DNA from: Desmonostoc muscorum LEGE 12446
Lineage (GTDB): Bacteria > Cyanobacteriota > Cyanobacteriia > Cyanobacteriales > Nostocaceae
Direction: 5' to 3'
Assembly: GCF_015207005.2 (NCBI RefSeq)
Contig: NZ_JADEXS020000001.1
Coordinates: 7,773,001-7,837,000 of the forward strand
Length of the DNA stretch: 64,000 nucleotides
Shown piece by piece: positions 54,936 through 63,566 of this stretch (positions are counted from its first letter, which is position 1; each line of letters begins with the position of its first letter). The translations under genes were made by a program, and so were the position numbers. A model generated the notes under the pieces. It saw only the letters and a list, made by a program, of their open reading frames with translations. It made no database searches and was not told where the DNA came from.

Positions 54936-55640
54936 ATGATTGAACGGAAATCTTTAGGAATCAAATACTTTGCAGTACTGATTGGTTTCCTGCGCGATCG
55001 CCAAGGATTTTTAGAGGAAGTTCGTCAAGGTACAAGATTACCAAATAAAATCATTTCTCTACTAGTTTGTAGTTCCTTATTCCTCGCAATTTATGGCGGA
55101 ATCATTGGTGCATACCATAGCTGGATGCAAGCTTTGTCTTCCGCCATTAAACTCCCAGCCCTTTATTTAATCACACTGCTGATTTGTATCCCGACGTTGT
55201 ATTTTGCTAACGTCATTTTTGGTTCAAAGCGAACTTTTGCACAGCATTTAGCATTAGTATTAACTGCGGTTTCAGTGACTAGTGTACTTTTATTTAGCTT
55301 TGCACCAATTACCCTATTTTTCTTAATTACCACCAATAATTACCAATTTTTAATTCTCTTAAATGTCTTTATTTTTGGACTGACTGGATTTATTGGTATT
55401 TCGTCGTTATATCAAGCCACAAGTTTAGTTTTAGAACAAGATAACGAAGGTAGCAAGACACGCCAAAAGATTTTACAATTTTGGCTATTTCTTTACGCCT
55501 TCGTAGGCAGTCAGTTAGGATGGACTCTCAGACCATTTTTTGGCACACCTGGTTCTGCCTTTGAACTCTTCCGTGAAAGAGAAGGTAATTTTTATCTGAG
55601 CGTCATAAAATCTATTAGCTATCTCTTGGGAATTCGTTAG
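54936..55640 (+). CDS. Membrane protein, tandem paralogue 1
   Basis: The 234-residue protein has about five membrane helices after a charged N-terminus (LIGFLRDRQGFLEEVRQGTR). Shared features with the next gene are SSAIKLPALYLITLLICIPT, SVLLFSFAPITLFFLITT, QLGW and RPFFGTPGSAFELFRE. Such proteins are found across filamentous cyanobacteria, and I recall them carrying the database label of WH2/actin-binding-like, which may be a false transfer. It probably shares the cruP transcript. Function unknown. Confidence 0.8.
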   Translation: MIERKSLGIKYFAVLIGFLRDRQGFLEEVRQGTRLPNKIISLLVCSSLFLAIYGGIIGAYHSWMQALSSAIKLPALYLITLLICIPTLYFANVIFGSKRTFAQHLALVLTAVSVTSVLLFSFAPITLFFLITTNNYQFLILLNVFIFGLTGFIGISSLYQATSLVLEQDNEGSKTRQKILQFWLFLYAFVGSQLGWTLRPFFGTPGSAFELFREREGNFYLSVIKSISYLLGIR

Positions 55641-55829
55641 TAGGTAATAATTCAGAATTCAGAATGGGCTACGCCCTGCTGCGGTAACAGAATTCAGAAT
55701 AGTGTAAATATCAGGATAATCTTTGATGTATCCATATATAAAATTACACTATATCATTGAGAAATTCTGTTGTGTAACTTTTTGATTACGTGATTAGTAA
55801 CTATACCAAATATCAACCCAAAAAGCATT

Positions 55830-56537
55830 ATGTTGGAAAAACAATCTCGCGGCGTTAAACAATTTAGTGTTTTGGTGAATTTACTACGCGATCGCCAGAG
55901 CTTTTTAGAAGAAATTCGTCTGGGAATAAGATTAGAAAATAAAATCAGTTCTTTGTTTGTATCTAGCTCCATTTGCTTTGCTATCTATGGAGCAATTATC
56001 GGTGCATCCCACGGTTGGGCACAAGCATTATCCAGTGCTATCAAACTCCCCGCATTTTATTTATTAACACTGATAATTTGTTTTCCAACTTTGTTCTTTT
56101 TTAATGTTTTGTTTGGTTCTCGGAGTAGTATTCAACAGCATTTTGTTGTCTTGCTCACATCTGTGTCAGTGATTAGTGTCCTTTTATTCAGCTTCGCACC
56201 AGTTACACTATTTTTTCTGATCACCACCCCAGATTCTTATCAATTTTTCAAACTGTTGAATGTATTAATATTTGGAATCACAGGCATCTTTGGCGTTAAA
56301 TTTCTTTATGAAGGAATACAATTACTTTCTCAACAAGATGAAGTAGGCAAAACAACCCGCACCACTATTTTAAGATTTTGGTTATTGCTTTATGCCTTTG
56401 TTGGTATGCAATTAGGATGGTTTTTCAGACCGTTTTTTGGTGCCCCTGATTCTAAATTTGAGTTATTTCGAGCCGTGAAAGGGAACTTTTATCTTGATCT
56501 AGTAGCCGCGATTTCGGAAATTTTAGGCTTCCGTTAA
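55830..56537 (+). CDS. Membrane protein, tandem paralogue 2
   Basis: This 235-residue paralogue of the preceding gene is clearly similar from end to end: LLRDRQSFLEEIRLGIRLEN, SSAIKLPAFYLLTLIICFPT, SVLLFSFAPVTLFFLITT and RPFFGAPDSKFELFR. The pair arose by local duplication. The 190-bp gap between them holds dispersed repeats (the GGGCTACGCCCTGCTGCG variant). No domain of known function is visible. A hairpin resembling a terminator lies 148 bp downstream. Confidence 0.8.
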   Translation: MLEKQSRGVKQFSVLVNLLRDRQSFLEEIRLGIRLENKISSLFVSSSICFAIYGAIIGASHGWAQALSSAIKLPAFYLLTLIICFPTLFFFNVLFGSRSSIQQHFVVLLTSVSVISVLLFSFAPVTLFFLITTPDSYQFFKLLNVLIFGITGIFGVKFLYEGIQLLSQQDEVGKTTRTTILRFWLLLYAFVGMQLGWFFRPFFGAPDSKFELFRAVKGNFYLDLVAAISEILGFR

Positions 56538-56684
56538 CTTCACACCAGGATTTGTGGTAGAAAGCTTAACAACCAGCAATTGAACATTTGTTCTTTTTAT
56601 GACTTGGCAAATTGGCAACTATTACAAATATAACTGTGTTATTTTCAATACTATACAAGGTGTATTTGCACTTTCAAGCTATTT

Positions 56685-56710
56685 AGACGGGTTGCAACCC
56701 GTCTTTATTT
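56685..56710. terminator. Hairpin terminator-like palindrome
   Basis: AGACGGGTTGCAACCCGTCT is a perfect 20-bp palindrome followed by TTATTT. It lies downstream of the membrane protein pair and before the convergent transporter operon, and could terminate either transcript. Confidence 0.65.
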
Positions 56711-56754
56711 ATCACTAATACCAATTTGAAAAAAGAATGGGACAAATACATTGG

Positions 56755-56782
56755 GTACGGTAGCACAGCTGTGCTACCCTAC
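56755..56782. repeat. REP-like palindrome
   Basis: This is a palindrome with arm GTACGGTAGCACAG and one mismatch pair. It belongs to the same REP-like group and lies about 100 bp beyond the 3' end of the DevA-like gene. Confidence 0.75.
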
Positions 56783-56880
56783 AGATGATCTATGTGTTGC
56801 AAAGATTGTTTGAATTGGTATAAAGTTGAAGACAGGGAGAGGTTAGTTGAATTCACGTTAAATCAAATATGATTGCTATA

Positions 56881-57633
56881 TTATTTGACTGTTGTAGTGG
56901 CATCTATGCCATCGGTTTTCAGCTGACCATCTTCCATATAAATGATGCGATCGGCAATATCAAGGATGCGGTTGTCATGGGTAACAAGCAAAATCGTACA
57001 GCCTTGTTCTTTGGCTAGCTTCTGCATTATTTCGACGACATCACGCCCAGATTTTTTGTCGAGTGCAGCAGTGGGTTCATCTGCTAAAACAATCTTAGGA
57101 TGGCTGACTAAAGCACGAGCGATCGCCACACGTTGTTTTTGCCCTCCAGATAGTTTCTCTGGATAGTAATCTACCCGCTCTCCTAAACCGACAGTTTCCA
57201 AAATGGCGATCGCTTTAGCATCGATATCCTGATTCAGAAAATCGTCATGCAATTCCAGAGACATTCGTACATTTTCTTTAGCTGTCAAAAAAGTCATCAA
57301 ATTATGCGCCTGGAAAATATAACCAATGTGGCGGCGAAGCTTCGTTAAGTGCTGCTTTTTGGCGTCGCGGATTTCCTCTCCTAAGATTTTGAGACTACCA
57401 TCTTGGGCAGAACGCAATCCACCCATGAGCGTCAATAGAGTGGTTTTTCCCGATCCTGAGGGGCCAGTCATAATCACGATTTCCCCAGCGTTAATGTCCA
57501 AATTAATATCAAATAACACTTGTTTGCGAAGGGCACCTTCACCAAAATAATGGTTGAGGTTACTCACAGAAATCACGGGTTCTGAAGCAGAAAATATCGA
57601 ATTGGAAGTTAGTGGTAAAGATTTTTGCAACAT
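56881..57633 (-). CDS. DevA-type ABC transporter ATP-binding protein
   Basis: The product has 250 residues from ATG 57633 (MLQKSLPLTSNSIFS). The longer open frame from 57744 reads through Pro/Ser-coding STRR repeats and is not a true N-terminus. Motifs are Walker A GPSGSGKTT, LSGGQKQRVAIARAL, Walker B VLADEPTAALD and the H-loop TH. It is the ATPase of a DevBCA-like exporter with the upstream permease and membrane-fusion protein. DevBCA homologues export glycolipids or other lipids and pair with TolC. It is last in the minus-strand operon. Confidence 0.93.
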   Translation of the reverse strand: MLQKSLPLTSNSIFSASEPVISVSNLNHYFGEGALRKQVLFDINLDINAGEIVIMTGPSGSGKTTLLTLMGGLRSAQDGSLKILGEEIRDAKKQHLTKLRRHIGYIFQAHNLMTFLTAKENVRMSLELHDDFLNQDIDAKAIAILETVGLGERVDYYPEKLSGGQKQRVAIARALVSHPKIVLADEPTAALDKKSGRDVVEIMQKLAKEQGCTILLVTHDNRILDIADRIIYMEDGQLKTDGIDATTTVK

Positions 57634-57639
57634 AGGATT

Positions 57640-57766
57640 TGATGGGGAGTGGGGAGTGGGGAATGGGGAGTTGGGAATGGGGAATGGGGAGTCGGGAATG
57701 GGGAATGGGGAGTGCGGAAAAACTATCTCCCTCATCTCCCTCATCTCCCCCCACTCCCTACTCCCC
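57640..57766. repeat. STRR arrays between DevC- and DevA-like genes
   Basis: About ten GGGGAGT/GGGAATG-type units and CTCCCTCATCTCCC tracts fill the 140-bp gap. The same repeat type occurs inside hoxF. Confidence 0.85.
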
Positions 57767-57773
57767 CCTAAAA

Positions 57774-58940
57774 CTAAAACACATCAGCAGGATCAGCAGA
57801 TCGTAGCTTTCGCATAGCGATCGCCCCAGAGAAAGTACACATGATTGCAGTCAAAATCCAGACGGTGATCGCTCGTTCGAGCTTCATAAAAATAGGTAGC
57901 ATCGTCGCAGTGTAGGCAAGTTGATACAACCCAAAAGAAAGGATTAATCCGGGGATGAAACCCAAGACGGCTAAAAACAATGCTTCTTGAAATAAAACTC
58001 CCAAAAGATAGCCGTCGGTGTATCCCATTGCTTTGAGTGTGGCGTATTCTGGCAGATGGTCAGAAACATCTGAGTAAAGGATTTGGTAGACAATAACAAT
58101 ACCAACAATGAATCCGACTCCTGTACCTAAACCGAAAATGAAACCAATGGCAGTACCGGCTTCCCAGTATTTTCTTTCGATTTGGGCAAACTCTTCTGGA
58201 GTCAGGACTTTGACATCTTTGGGTAGCCCTGCGGCAAGTTGCGATTGCACTTTTTGGGCATCAGCACCCTGTTTAAGAGTGATTAATCCAACTGTGATGC
58301 GATCGGGTTTACTATCTGGGAATATTTGCCCAAAGGTGGAGTCACTGGTAATGACATTACCATCGGCAGCAAAGGAGGCACCATCAGTAAACAAGCCTTT
58401 AACGGAGACAAATTTATCATTCAGTTCTGTCTGAAAGCTACCTGTTTGATTAAAAATATCGGCAACTTTTCCGTATTCCGGACGCCCCGCTTGGTCGAAC
58501 AGAACTTGATAGAGCTGTTTGAGGTGGTGCTGATTTTGTTTGATTTCGGCAGATTTGAATACGGATTGTGTGGGATCGATACCCCAAACTAAAATAGTGC
58601 GATCGAGACGTGTTTCCAGATTTCGCCACTGGGCGCTGCCGATGTAGACAGAATTCACTGACTGAACACCGTCATAACCCAATGCTTGGTACAATCGCTC
58701 TCTGGAAAAATTTTTCACTGAGAACAGAGTTTGAAATTGGGGATTAATCAAAACTAAATCTGCCTGTAAATTCCGATGGGGTTTGATGGCTGCATCAAAA
58801 AGCGCACTTTCAAATCCCAACTGAATAAACATCAGTAAATCAGCAAAAGTAATACCGGCGACTGCAACAGCCAGACGGGTTTTTTCTTTCATTAACTGCC
58901 GCCATGCTAGGGGCGTTTTACGAAACCTTTTGGAAAACAT
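57774..58940 (-). CDS. DevC-type ABC exporter permease
   Basis: The 388-residue permease of the MacB/FtsX class has an N-terminal helix after KTPLAWRQLMKEKTRLAVAV. A large outside domain (about 50-255) follows, and then three C-terminal helices with a cytoplasmic loop LPEYATLKAMGYTDGYL. The protein matches DevC of the heterocyst glycolipid exporter and its paralogues. Start ATG 58940 lies 12 bp after the DUF2834 gene, so translation is probably coupled. Its partners are the DevA- and DevB-like genes of the same operon. Confidence 0.93.
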   Translation of the reverse strand: MFSKRFRKTPLAWRQLMKEKTRLAVAVAGITFADLLMFIQLGFESALFDAAIKPHRNLQADLVLINPQFQTLFSVKNFSRERLYQALGYDGVQSVNSVYIGSAQWRNLETRLDRTILVWGIDPTQSVFKSAEIKQNQHHLKQLYQVLFDQAGRPEYGKVADIFNQTGSFQTELNDKFVSVKGLFTDGASFAADGNVITSDSTFGQIFPDSKPDRITVGLITLKQGADAQKVQSQLAAGLPKDVKVLTPEEFAQIERKYWEAGTAIGFIFGLGTGVGFIVGIVIVYQILYSDVSDHLPEYATLKAMGYTDGYLLGVLFQEALFLAVLGFIPGLILSFGLYQLAYTATMLPIFMKLERAITVWILTAIMCTFSGAIAMRKLRSADPADVF

Positions 58941-58952
58941 ATTGAAAAAATT

Positions 58953-59288
58953 TTAATAAGCCACTATGTCATCTTGCTGTTCAATCTGGCGCTGTCGCAT
59001 TAACAGAAATAAGGGAAGACCTAAGGAAACACCAACTAAAAGATTACAAGCAATATAAACCCAGAGATTTTGCATTTTCAGGCGTGTACCTTCCGTAAAT
59101 ACAAATGTCCAAAATACTAGGGATGAAACAATAAGATCCATGCCAAAAAATCCGGAAATTTTGTTAGCAAAGAGTTGTTCAAAAAACAGCTTTATATCAA
59201 GACCATGCTCTAAGACAAATGGAACAAATTGGGAGTAAGGTAGAACGAAACCAAGGATACAAAGCAGAAGGTATATAACTTTCAGCAT
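58953..59288 (-). CDS. DUF2834 small membrane protein in the exporter operon
   Basis: The 111-residue protein has three hydrophobic helices (YLLLCILGFVLPYSQFVPFV, then a middle helix near 52-70 and NLLVGVSLGLPLFLLM). This pattern, with the ISGFFGMDLIVSSLVFW segment, matches DUF2834. The gene sits between the DevB- and DevC-like genes with short gaps (55 and 12 bp), so it should be co-expressed. DUF2834 is not part of the classical devBCA set, so it may be an accessory or regulatory subunit here. Confidence 0.85.
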   Translation of the reverse strand: MLKVIYLLLCILGFVLPYSQFVPFVLEHGLDIKLFFEQLFANKISGFFGMDLIVSSLVFWTFVFTEGTRLKMQNLWVYIACNLLVGVSLGLPLFLLMRQRQIEQQDDIVAY

Positions 59289-59343
59289 GATTTAATTCAC
59301 CCGATAAGAGATACTGAAATAAACCAGATGGCGAACAACAACT

Positions 59344-60648
59344 CTATATTTCAATTGCTGTCTGTACCTGTAAGTTGGTGAAACCTGCAACTCGCTTGCT
59401 GTCTTCAGGATTGAGGCGAATTTTCACTTCAATAACTCGGCGATCAAGGTTTTCACCAGGCTGGTTGCTAAAAACGTTTTGTCTAATGACTTGGCGGCCA
59501 ATTTGGGTAACGGTTCCTCGTACTTCTGTGACAAATGCCTGACTGGTAATCACTGCCTGTTGTCCTAGTTTCACTTTAGCGATGTCAGTTTGATAAACTT
59601 CTGCGACTGCCATCATTTGGTCGTTTGACGCTAACTCTGCAATGCCAGAATCACTAATTTTTTCTCCAACTCGCGTATGAATTTTGATAATCTGTCCTGC
59701 CATCGGTGCTTTGATATAAGCTCCCGCTAACTCGGTTTCGGCATGTTTGAGTGTGGCGATCGCATTTTCAACTTCTGTCTTGGCAGCAGCGATATCTACA
59801 GGTCGGACTTCTGCAATACTGGTGAGTGTGGCTTTGGCTTCGCTGACTTGTTTGTTACCGGTGGCGTTGGTGCGGGCGAGTGCTGCTTTGGCTTCGGCGA
59901 GTTGCTTGCTAGCGGTGGTGTTAATTCGGTTGAGTACTGCTTTGGCTTCGTCTAGTTGCTGTTTGGCAGTTTCTACAGTCAAGCCTTTAGTGTCATACAA
60001 AGAATTAGAAACTGCTCCTTGGGAAAATAGCTGCTGATAGCGTTGATATTCAGCTTCGGCATTTTTCAGTTCTGCCTCTAGTTTCTTAATGGTTGCTTCT
60101 TGGGCGATTTTGTCGCCTTCCCACTGTGCTTCTATCCGGGCGATCGCTTCCTGTTGTGCTGTTATATCTCCTGCGGACTGGGCTTCTAGGCGTTCAACGC
60201 TTGCCTGTTGGGCTTTGATTTCTCCTGCTTTGGCTCCAGCTTCCACTTGAGCAAGTTTAGCTTGGGCGACTTTGACTTGTTTTTGCGCTTGGAGTACAGC
60301 TGTTTGCAAGCGATCGCGGGCATCTAAAATTGCTACCACTTGTCCGGCTTTGGTGCGATCGCCTTCTTTGACTAAAATTTGGGCAACGCGATCGCCATCC
60401 AATGCCAAAGGCGCAAACAAACTAATTACCTCTGCTTCCGGTTCTAGTCGTCCTAACGCAGTCACTTTTTGACTGTCGGGTGTAGTTTCTACTGGCTGGG
60501 ATGACGCAGTTTGATTAACCTGTCCAAACTGAGAAATTCCATAAAAAACAATTCCACCTGTAATCGCAGTAGCCGCAATTACTAATGCAATTAATCCTTT
60601 ATTGGTGGCTTTGGATGATACCTTTTCAACCATTTCTTTTGTTTTCAT
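59344..60648 (-). CDS. DevB-type membrane fusion protein (HlyD family)
   Basis: The product has 434 residues from ATG 60648 (MKTKEMVEKVSS). A GTG at 60690 would add 14 residues. One N-terminal membrane helix (LIALVIAATAITGGIVFYGI) is followed by a barrel-sandwich half-motif (GRLEPEAEVISLFAP). A long alpha-helical coiled coil contains Ala/Lys/Glu repeats (LAEAKAALARTNATGNKQVS), and the second half-motif is YIKAPMAGQIIKIHTRVGEK. It bridges the DevC-like permease to an outer-membrane TolC-like channel. It is the second gene of the operon after the TetR regulator. Confidence 0.93.
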   Translation of the reverse strand: MKTKEMVEKVSSKATNKGLIALVIAATAITGGIVFYGISQFGQVNQTASSQPVETTPDSQKVTALGRLEPEAEVISLFAPLALDGDRVAQILVKEGDRTKAGQVVAILDARDRLQTAVLQAQKQVKVAQAKLAQVEAGAKAGEIKAQQASVERLEAQSAGDITAQQEAIARIEAQWEGDKIAQEATIKKLEAELKNAEAEYQRYQQLFSQGAVSNSLYDTKGLTVETAKQQLDEAKAVLNRINTTASKQLAEAKAALARTNATGNKQVSEAKATLTSIAEVRPVDIAAAKTEVENAIATLKHAETELAGAYIKAPMAGQIIKIHTRVGEKISDSGIAELASNDQMMAVAEVYQTDIAKVKLGQQAVITSQAFVTEVRGTVTQIGRQVIRQNVFSNQPGENLDRRVIEVKIRLNPEDSKRVAGFTNLQVQTAIEI

Positions 60649-60711
60649 AAATTTTTGTATTTGTGTATTAACTAAGTAATTATTAATCACCGTTTTAGAT
60701 AATTAATAATT

Positions 60712-61281
60712 TTAAATTTGGCTCAAATATGCCGTCAGCATTTTCCCTAACAACGCACATTGTTCAATAAAATCAATTGTTTCATCCCCCCATAACTTCT
60801 CCAAAATTAAACCATTGACAAAGCTCAATACAAAGGAAGCTAGCACTGGATCTTGAACACCTAAAAAATCATAAGCAGCCTGCTGATACTGCTTAGTAGT
60901 ATGTTTAAAAACAATATTTTTTTGAATAATATTAAAATCTTGATTTTGACAAAAATCAATCCAAATATAAGTCCATTTAATAAAATAATCCTGATTTTTC
61001 ACTAGATATCTTCCTAGTGCTTCCATTGCCTCTTGCAGCGTTTGCGCTCCTTCCAATTCAGCTAAAGCTGCACTTACATCTTGCTCACATATTTCTTGGG
61101 CTAGTTGCTCAAACAAACTTTGTTTGCTAGGGAAATAGTGGTACAACGTTCCCGTGGAAACCCCTAATCTTTCAGCAATTTGGCGCATAGTAATCGAACC
61201 ATAACCTTTTTCGGCAAATAAATCAAAGCACTTTTCGAGCAATTCTTTACGATACTGCTCATGGTCAACGATTTTAGGCAT
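60712..61281 (-). CDS. TetR family regulator of the exporter operon
   Basis: The 189-residue protein has an N-terminal TetR DNA-binding domain (LFAEKGYGSITMRQIAERLG and VSTGTLYHYFPSKQSLFEQL; HTH about 31-50) and a helical ligand-binding domain. It is first in the minus-strand operon TetR-DevB-DUF2834-DevC-DevA, 63 bp before the DevB-like start. It probably represses its own operon until a lipophilic effector binds. A near-palindrome just before its start codon (61296-61315) is a candidate operator. Confidence 0.93.
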   Translation of the reverse strand: MPKIVDHEQYRKELLEKCFDLFAEKGYGSITMRQIAERLGVSTGTLYHYFPSKQSLFEQLAQEICEQDVSAALAELEGAQTLQEAMEALGRYLVKNQDYFIKWTYIWIDFCQNQDFNIIQKNIVFKHTTKQYQQAAYDFLGVQDPVLASFVLSFVNGLILEKLWGDETIDFIEQCALLGKMLTAYLSQI

Positions 61282-61295
61282 GGCTCGGCTTATTT

Positions 61296-61315
61296 ATATC
61301 GAACGGTCGTTATAT
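61296..61315 (-). promoter_or_regulatory. Candidate TetR operator
   Basis: ATATCGAACGGTCGTTATAT is an imperfect palindrome (CGAACGGTCG core, 8 of 10 self-complementary, with matching AT flanks). It lies 15-34 bp upstream of the tetR ATG. Position and form fit autoregulation. No direct evidence. Confidence 0.45.
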
Positions 61316-61410
61316 TTTATAGCAACACATTAAGCACACTTGTGTCAAGGTATAACTGATTGATCTATGGCAAACTGCTGAGTATAAAACCAGTTGCTCC
61401 AAAGCTTTGA

Positions 61411-61757
61411 GCAATTAACACAATAACTGGTGATTCTCTAGTTGGAATTGATAATAGAACAGCTAAAGATGACTAGGACTTACGCAAAAACTCTCTGAAA
61501 CTCTTATTTCTGGGTGCCTTGTGCGTCCTCTGCGGTACCCTGCGGGAAGCCGCTTTGCGTCTACGATTTTCCGTTACGTGTGCCTAAGTCCTGATGACTT
61601 TGGAAGCTTTTATAATCAAAGAGACAATGAAACTCCAACTCCAATACGCTTTAACGAATCATTATCATTGCCAGAGACTTCGGTTTTCCTAGCACCCGCT
61701 CAATCTGGGAATGACAATTATGGATTGCAAGTGCAGTTAGATATTGGCAGAGAATAG
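61411..61757 (+). pseudogene. Gene remnant interrupted by a MITE
   Basis: Removing 61475-61592 and one copy of the GATGACT target duplication restores an open frame. It reads AINTITGDSLVGIDNRTAKD, then DFGSFYNQRDNETPTP, and ends YGLQVQLDIGRE and a stop. Upstream, a TGA at 61408 cuts the frame, although the preceding codons still look similar in style (KPVAPKL). It is a C-terminal remnant of an unknown, possibly secreted protein. A second element starts at its stop codon. Confidence 0.65.
61475..61592. mobile_element. 118-bp MITE, family A ends, with 7-bp target duplication
   Basis: The ends are AGGACTTACGCA and TGCCTAAGTCCT (11 of 12 complementary). GATGACT is duplicated at 61468-61474 and 61593-61599. 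The interior (with CTGCGGTACCCTGCGGGAAG) is unrelated to the 190-bp members, so it is a short variant of the same terminal family. Confidence 0.85.
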
Positions 61758-61876
61758 ACCTCTTGCAAAAGTCCCTAACACCCCACCCCCAACCCCGAGC
61801 CGCTTGCGGAGAGGGGAGCGTTTGCTTTACTCAAATGCGGGGTGGGGTTCTTTATTTTTGATTTATGCAAGAGGTC
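61757..61876. mobile_element. 120-bp MITE with TA duplication
   Basis: The ends GACCTCTTGCA and TGCAAGAGGTC are perfect inverted repeats flanked by TA on both sides (61755-61756 and 61877-61878). TA duplication is typical of IS630/Tc1-mariner elements. The inside has the ACCCCACCCCCAACCCCGAG and GGGGTGGGGTT hairpin. The rest of the gap to 62083 shows only unremarkable sequence. Confidence 0.75.
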
Positions 61877-62083
61877 TAAATAATTAGGTATTTTGTCATT
61901 TTTTATTTGACCAATGCCCAATACTTCGGCTTACCTTGGCTTTGCTTTGCACGAGTCGCTTAGTATAAGTGCCCAATGCTCAATGCCTGTTGACTGATTT
62001 CAAGAATCCGCTTTGCCTAGTAGATAATTGTGCAATCATTTTGCAGTAAAATTAGTCGTCTAGACACAGGAGGGCTTTTTGCG

Positions 62084-63436
62084 ATGACTCGTGTCATCAT
62101 AGTGCGCCACGGTCAAAGCGGTTATAATACCGAGCGGCGTATTCAAGGGCGCACTGATGCGTCAACATTAACCGAAAAAGGTCGTAACGATGCCAGTAAA
62201 GCAGGCAAAGCCCTCAGCAATATTTTATTTAATGCGATTTACAGCAGTCCCCTGCAACGAGCAAAACACACAGCAGATATTATCCATAGTGAGTTAGCTT
62301 CTCGTGCTGAACAGTCTGCCGTAGTGCAAGCTTCTGATTTGCTGCTGGAAATTGACCTGCCTTTATGGGAAGGAATGCTGACAGCCGAAGTCAAGCAGGA
62401 GTTAGCCGAAGATTACCGGACTTGGCACGAACGCCCCCACGAACTGCGGATGCTGCTCAATGAAGCAGAGGGAACAAGAGAACATTTTCCGGTTCTGGCT
62501 TTATACGAACAAGCGCGACAGTTCTGGCAAGAAATTTTGTCCCAGCATCAAGGCGAAACCATTCTCATTGTGGGACATAACGGTATTAATCGCGCCTTGA
62601 TCAGCACAGCATTAGGAATTCCCCCAAGTCGTTACCATTCAATACAGCAATCTAACTGTGGTATCAGCGTCCTAAATTTTGCTGGGGGTTTGGGGGAACC
62701 AGTGCAACTAGAGTCTTTGAACCAGACGCAACATACCGGAGAAACTCTACCCTCCTTGCGGCCAGAACATCAAGGAGTACGGTTGCTGCTAGTGCGTCAT
62801 GGGGAAACAGAGTGGAATCGCCAAACCAGGTTTCAAGGGCAAATTGATGTCCCACTTAACGACAACGGTAGACAACAGTCGCAAAAAGCAGGTGAATTTC
62901 TCCAAAAAATAGCGATCGATTATGCTGTTAGTAGCCCAATGCTACGTCCTAAAGAAACAGCAGAAATTATCTTAAAACAGCATCCTAGCCTGAAGCTGGA
63001 ATTACAAAATGGTTTAAGAGAAATCAGCCACGGACTTTGGGAAGGAAAATTAGAAACAGAAATAGAGCAAGAATTTCCAGGAGAGTTACAGCGGTGGCGA
63101 TTAGTCCCAGCCCAAGTTCAAATGCCTGAAGGGGAAAATTTGCAACAGGTATGGGAACGTAGCGTTGCAGCTTGGGAATCAATTGTGCAAACAGCATTAA
63201 CTAATCAACTGAAAACTGTTTTAGTCGTAGCCCACGATGCTACGAATAAAACTTTGCTTTGTCACATTCTTGGTTTACCACTAGAAAATTTCTGGAATTT
63301 TCGTCAGGGAAATGGTGCTGTTAGTGTTATTGATTATCCTTGTGGACTAAATGGTTTACCAGTACTACAAGCAATGAACATCACCACTCACTTCGGTGGA
63401 GGCGTATTAGATAAAACAGCAGCCGGGGCGTTGTAG
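62084..63436 (+). CDS. Double histidine-phosphatase (phosphoglycerate mutase-like) protein
   Basis: This 450-residue protein has two tandem histidine-phosphatase domains. The first has IIVRHGQSGYNTERRIQG and the second catalytic His segment LIVGHNGINRAL. The second has LLVRHGETEWNRQTRFQGQ and VVAHDATNKTLL. Both keep the RHG phospho-His and the second His. The family includes phosphoglycerate mutases and broad phosphatases, and the double form is common in cyanobacteria. I chose ATG 62084 because AGGAGG lies 10 nt upstream. The open frame from 62030 adds 18 unlikely residues. The substrate cannot be told. Confidence 0.92.
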   Translation: MTRVIIVRHGQSGYNTERRIQGRTDASTLTEKGRNDASKAGKALSNILFNAIYSSPLQRAKHTADIIHSELASRAEQSAVVQASDLLLEIDLPLWEGMLTAEVKQELAEDYRTWHERPHELRMLLNEAEGTREHFPVLALYEQARQFWQEILSQHQGETILIVGHNGINRALISTALGIPPSRYHSIQQSNCGISVLNFAGGLGEPVQLESLNQTQHTGETLPSLRPEHQGVRLLLVRHGETEWNRQTRFQGQIDVPLNDNGRQQSQKAGEFLQKIAIDYAVSSPMLRPKETAEIILKQHPSLKLELQNGLREISHGLWEGKLETEIEQEFPGELQRWRLVPAQVQMPEGENLQQVWERSVAAWESIVQTALTNQLKTVLVVAHDATNKTLLCHILGLPLENFWNFRQGNGAVSVIDYPCGLNGLPVLQAMNITTHFGGGVLDKTAAGAL

Positions 63437-63482
63437 GAGTGTTGAATAAGTGCTGAGTTAATAGTTAGGAGTGAGGAGTAAG

Positions 63483-63549
63483 GAGTAAGGAGTTATGAAT
63501 AAAGTTATAAGTGATAAGCAAAGAGCAAATAACTCATAACTCCTTACTC
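63483..63549. repeat. Inverted repeat between phosphatase and dihydroorotase genes
   Basis: TAAGGAGTTATGA and its inverted partner TCATAACTCCTTA bracket about 40 bp. They overlap GGAGTAA tandem units and could form a hairpin between the two genes. Confidence 0.65.
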
Positions 63550-63566
63550 AATAATTAAAAAATTTT

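Noticed and set aside
57634..57744. N-terminal extension of the DevA-like protein
   Set aside because: The extra residues are only Pro/Ser/Phe repeats encoded by STRR heptamers. The family start fits ATG 57633.
61521..61757. 78-codon gene starting MRPLRYPAGSR
   Set aside because: Its first part is MITE interior. Only the part after 61593 belongs to a gene remnant, described as a pseudogene.
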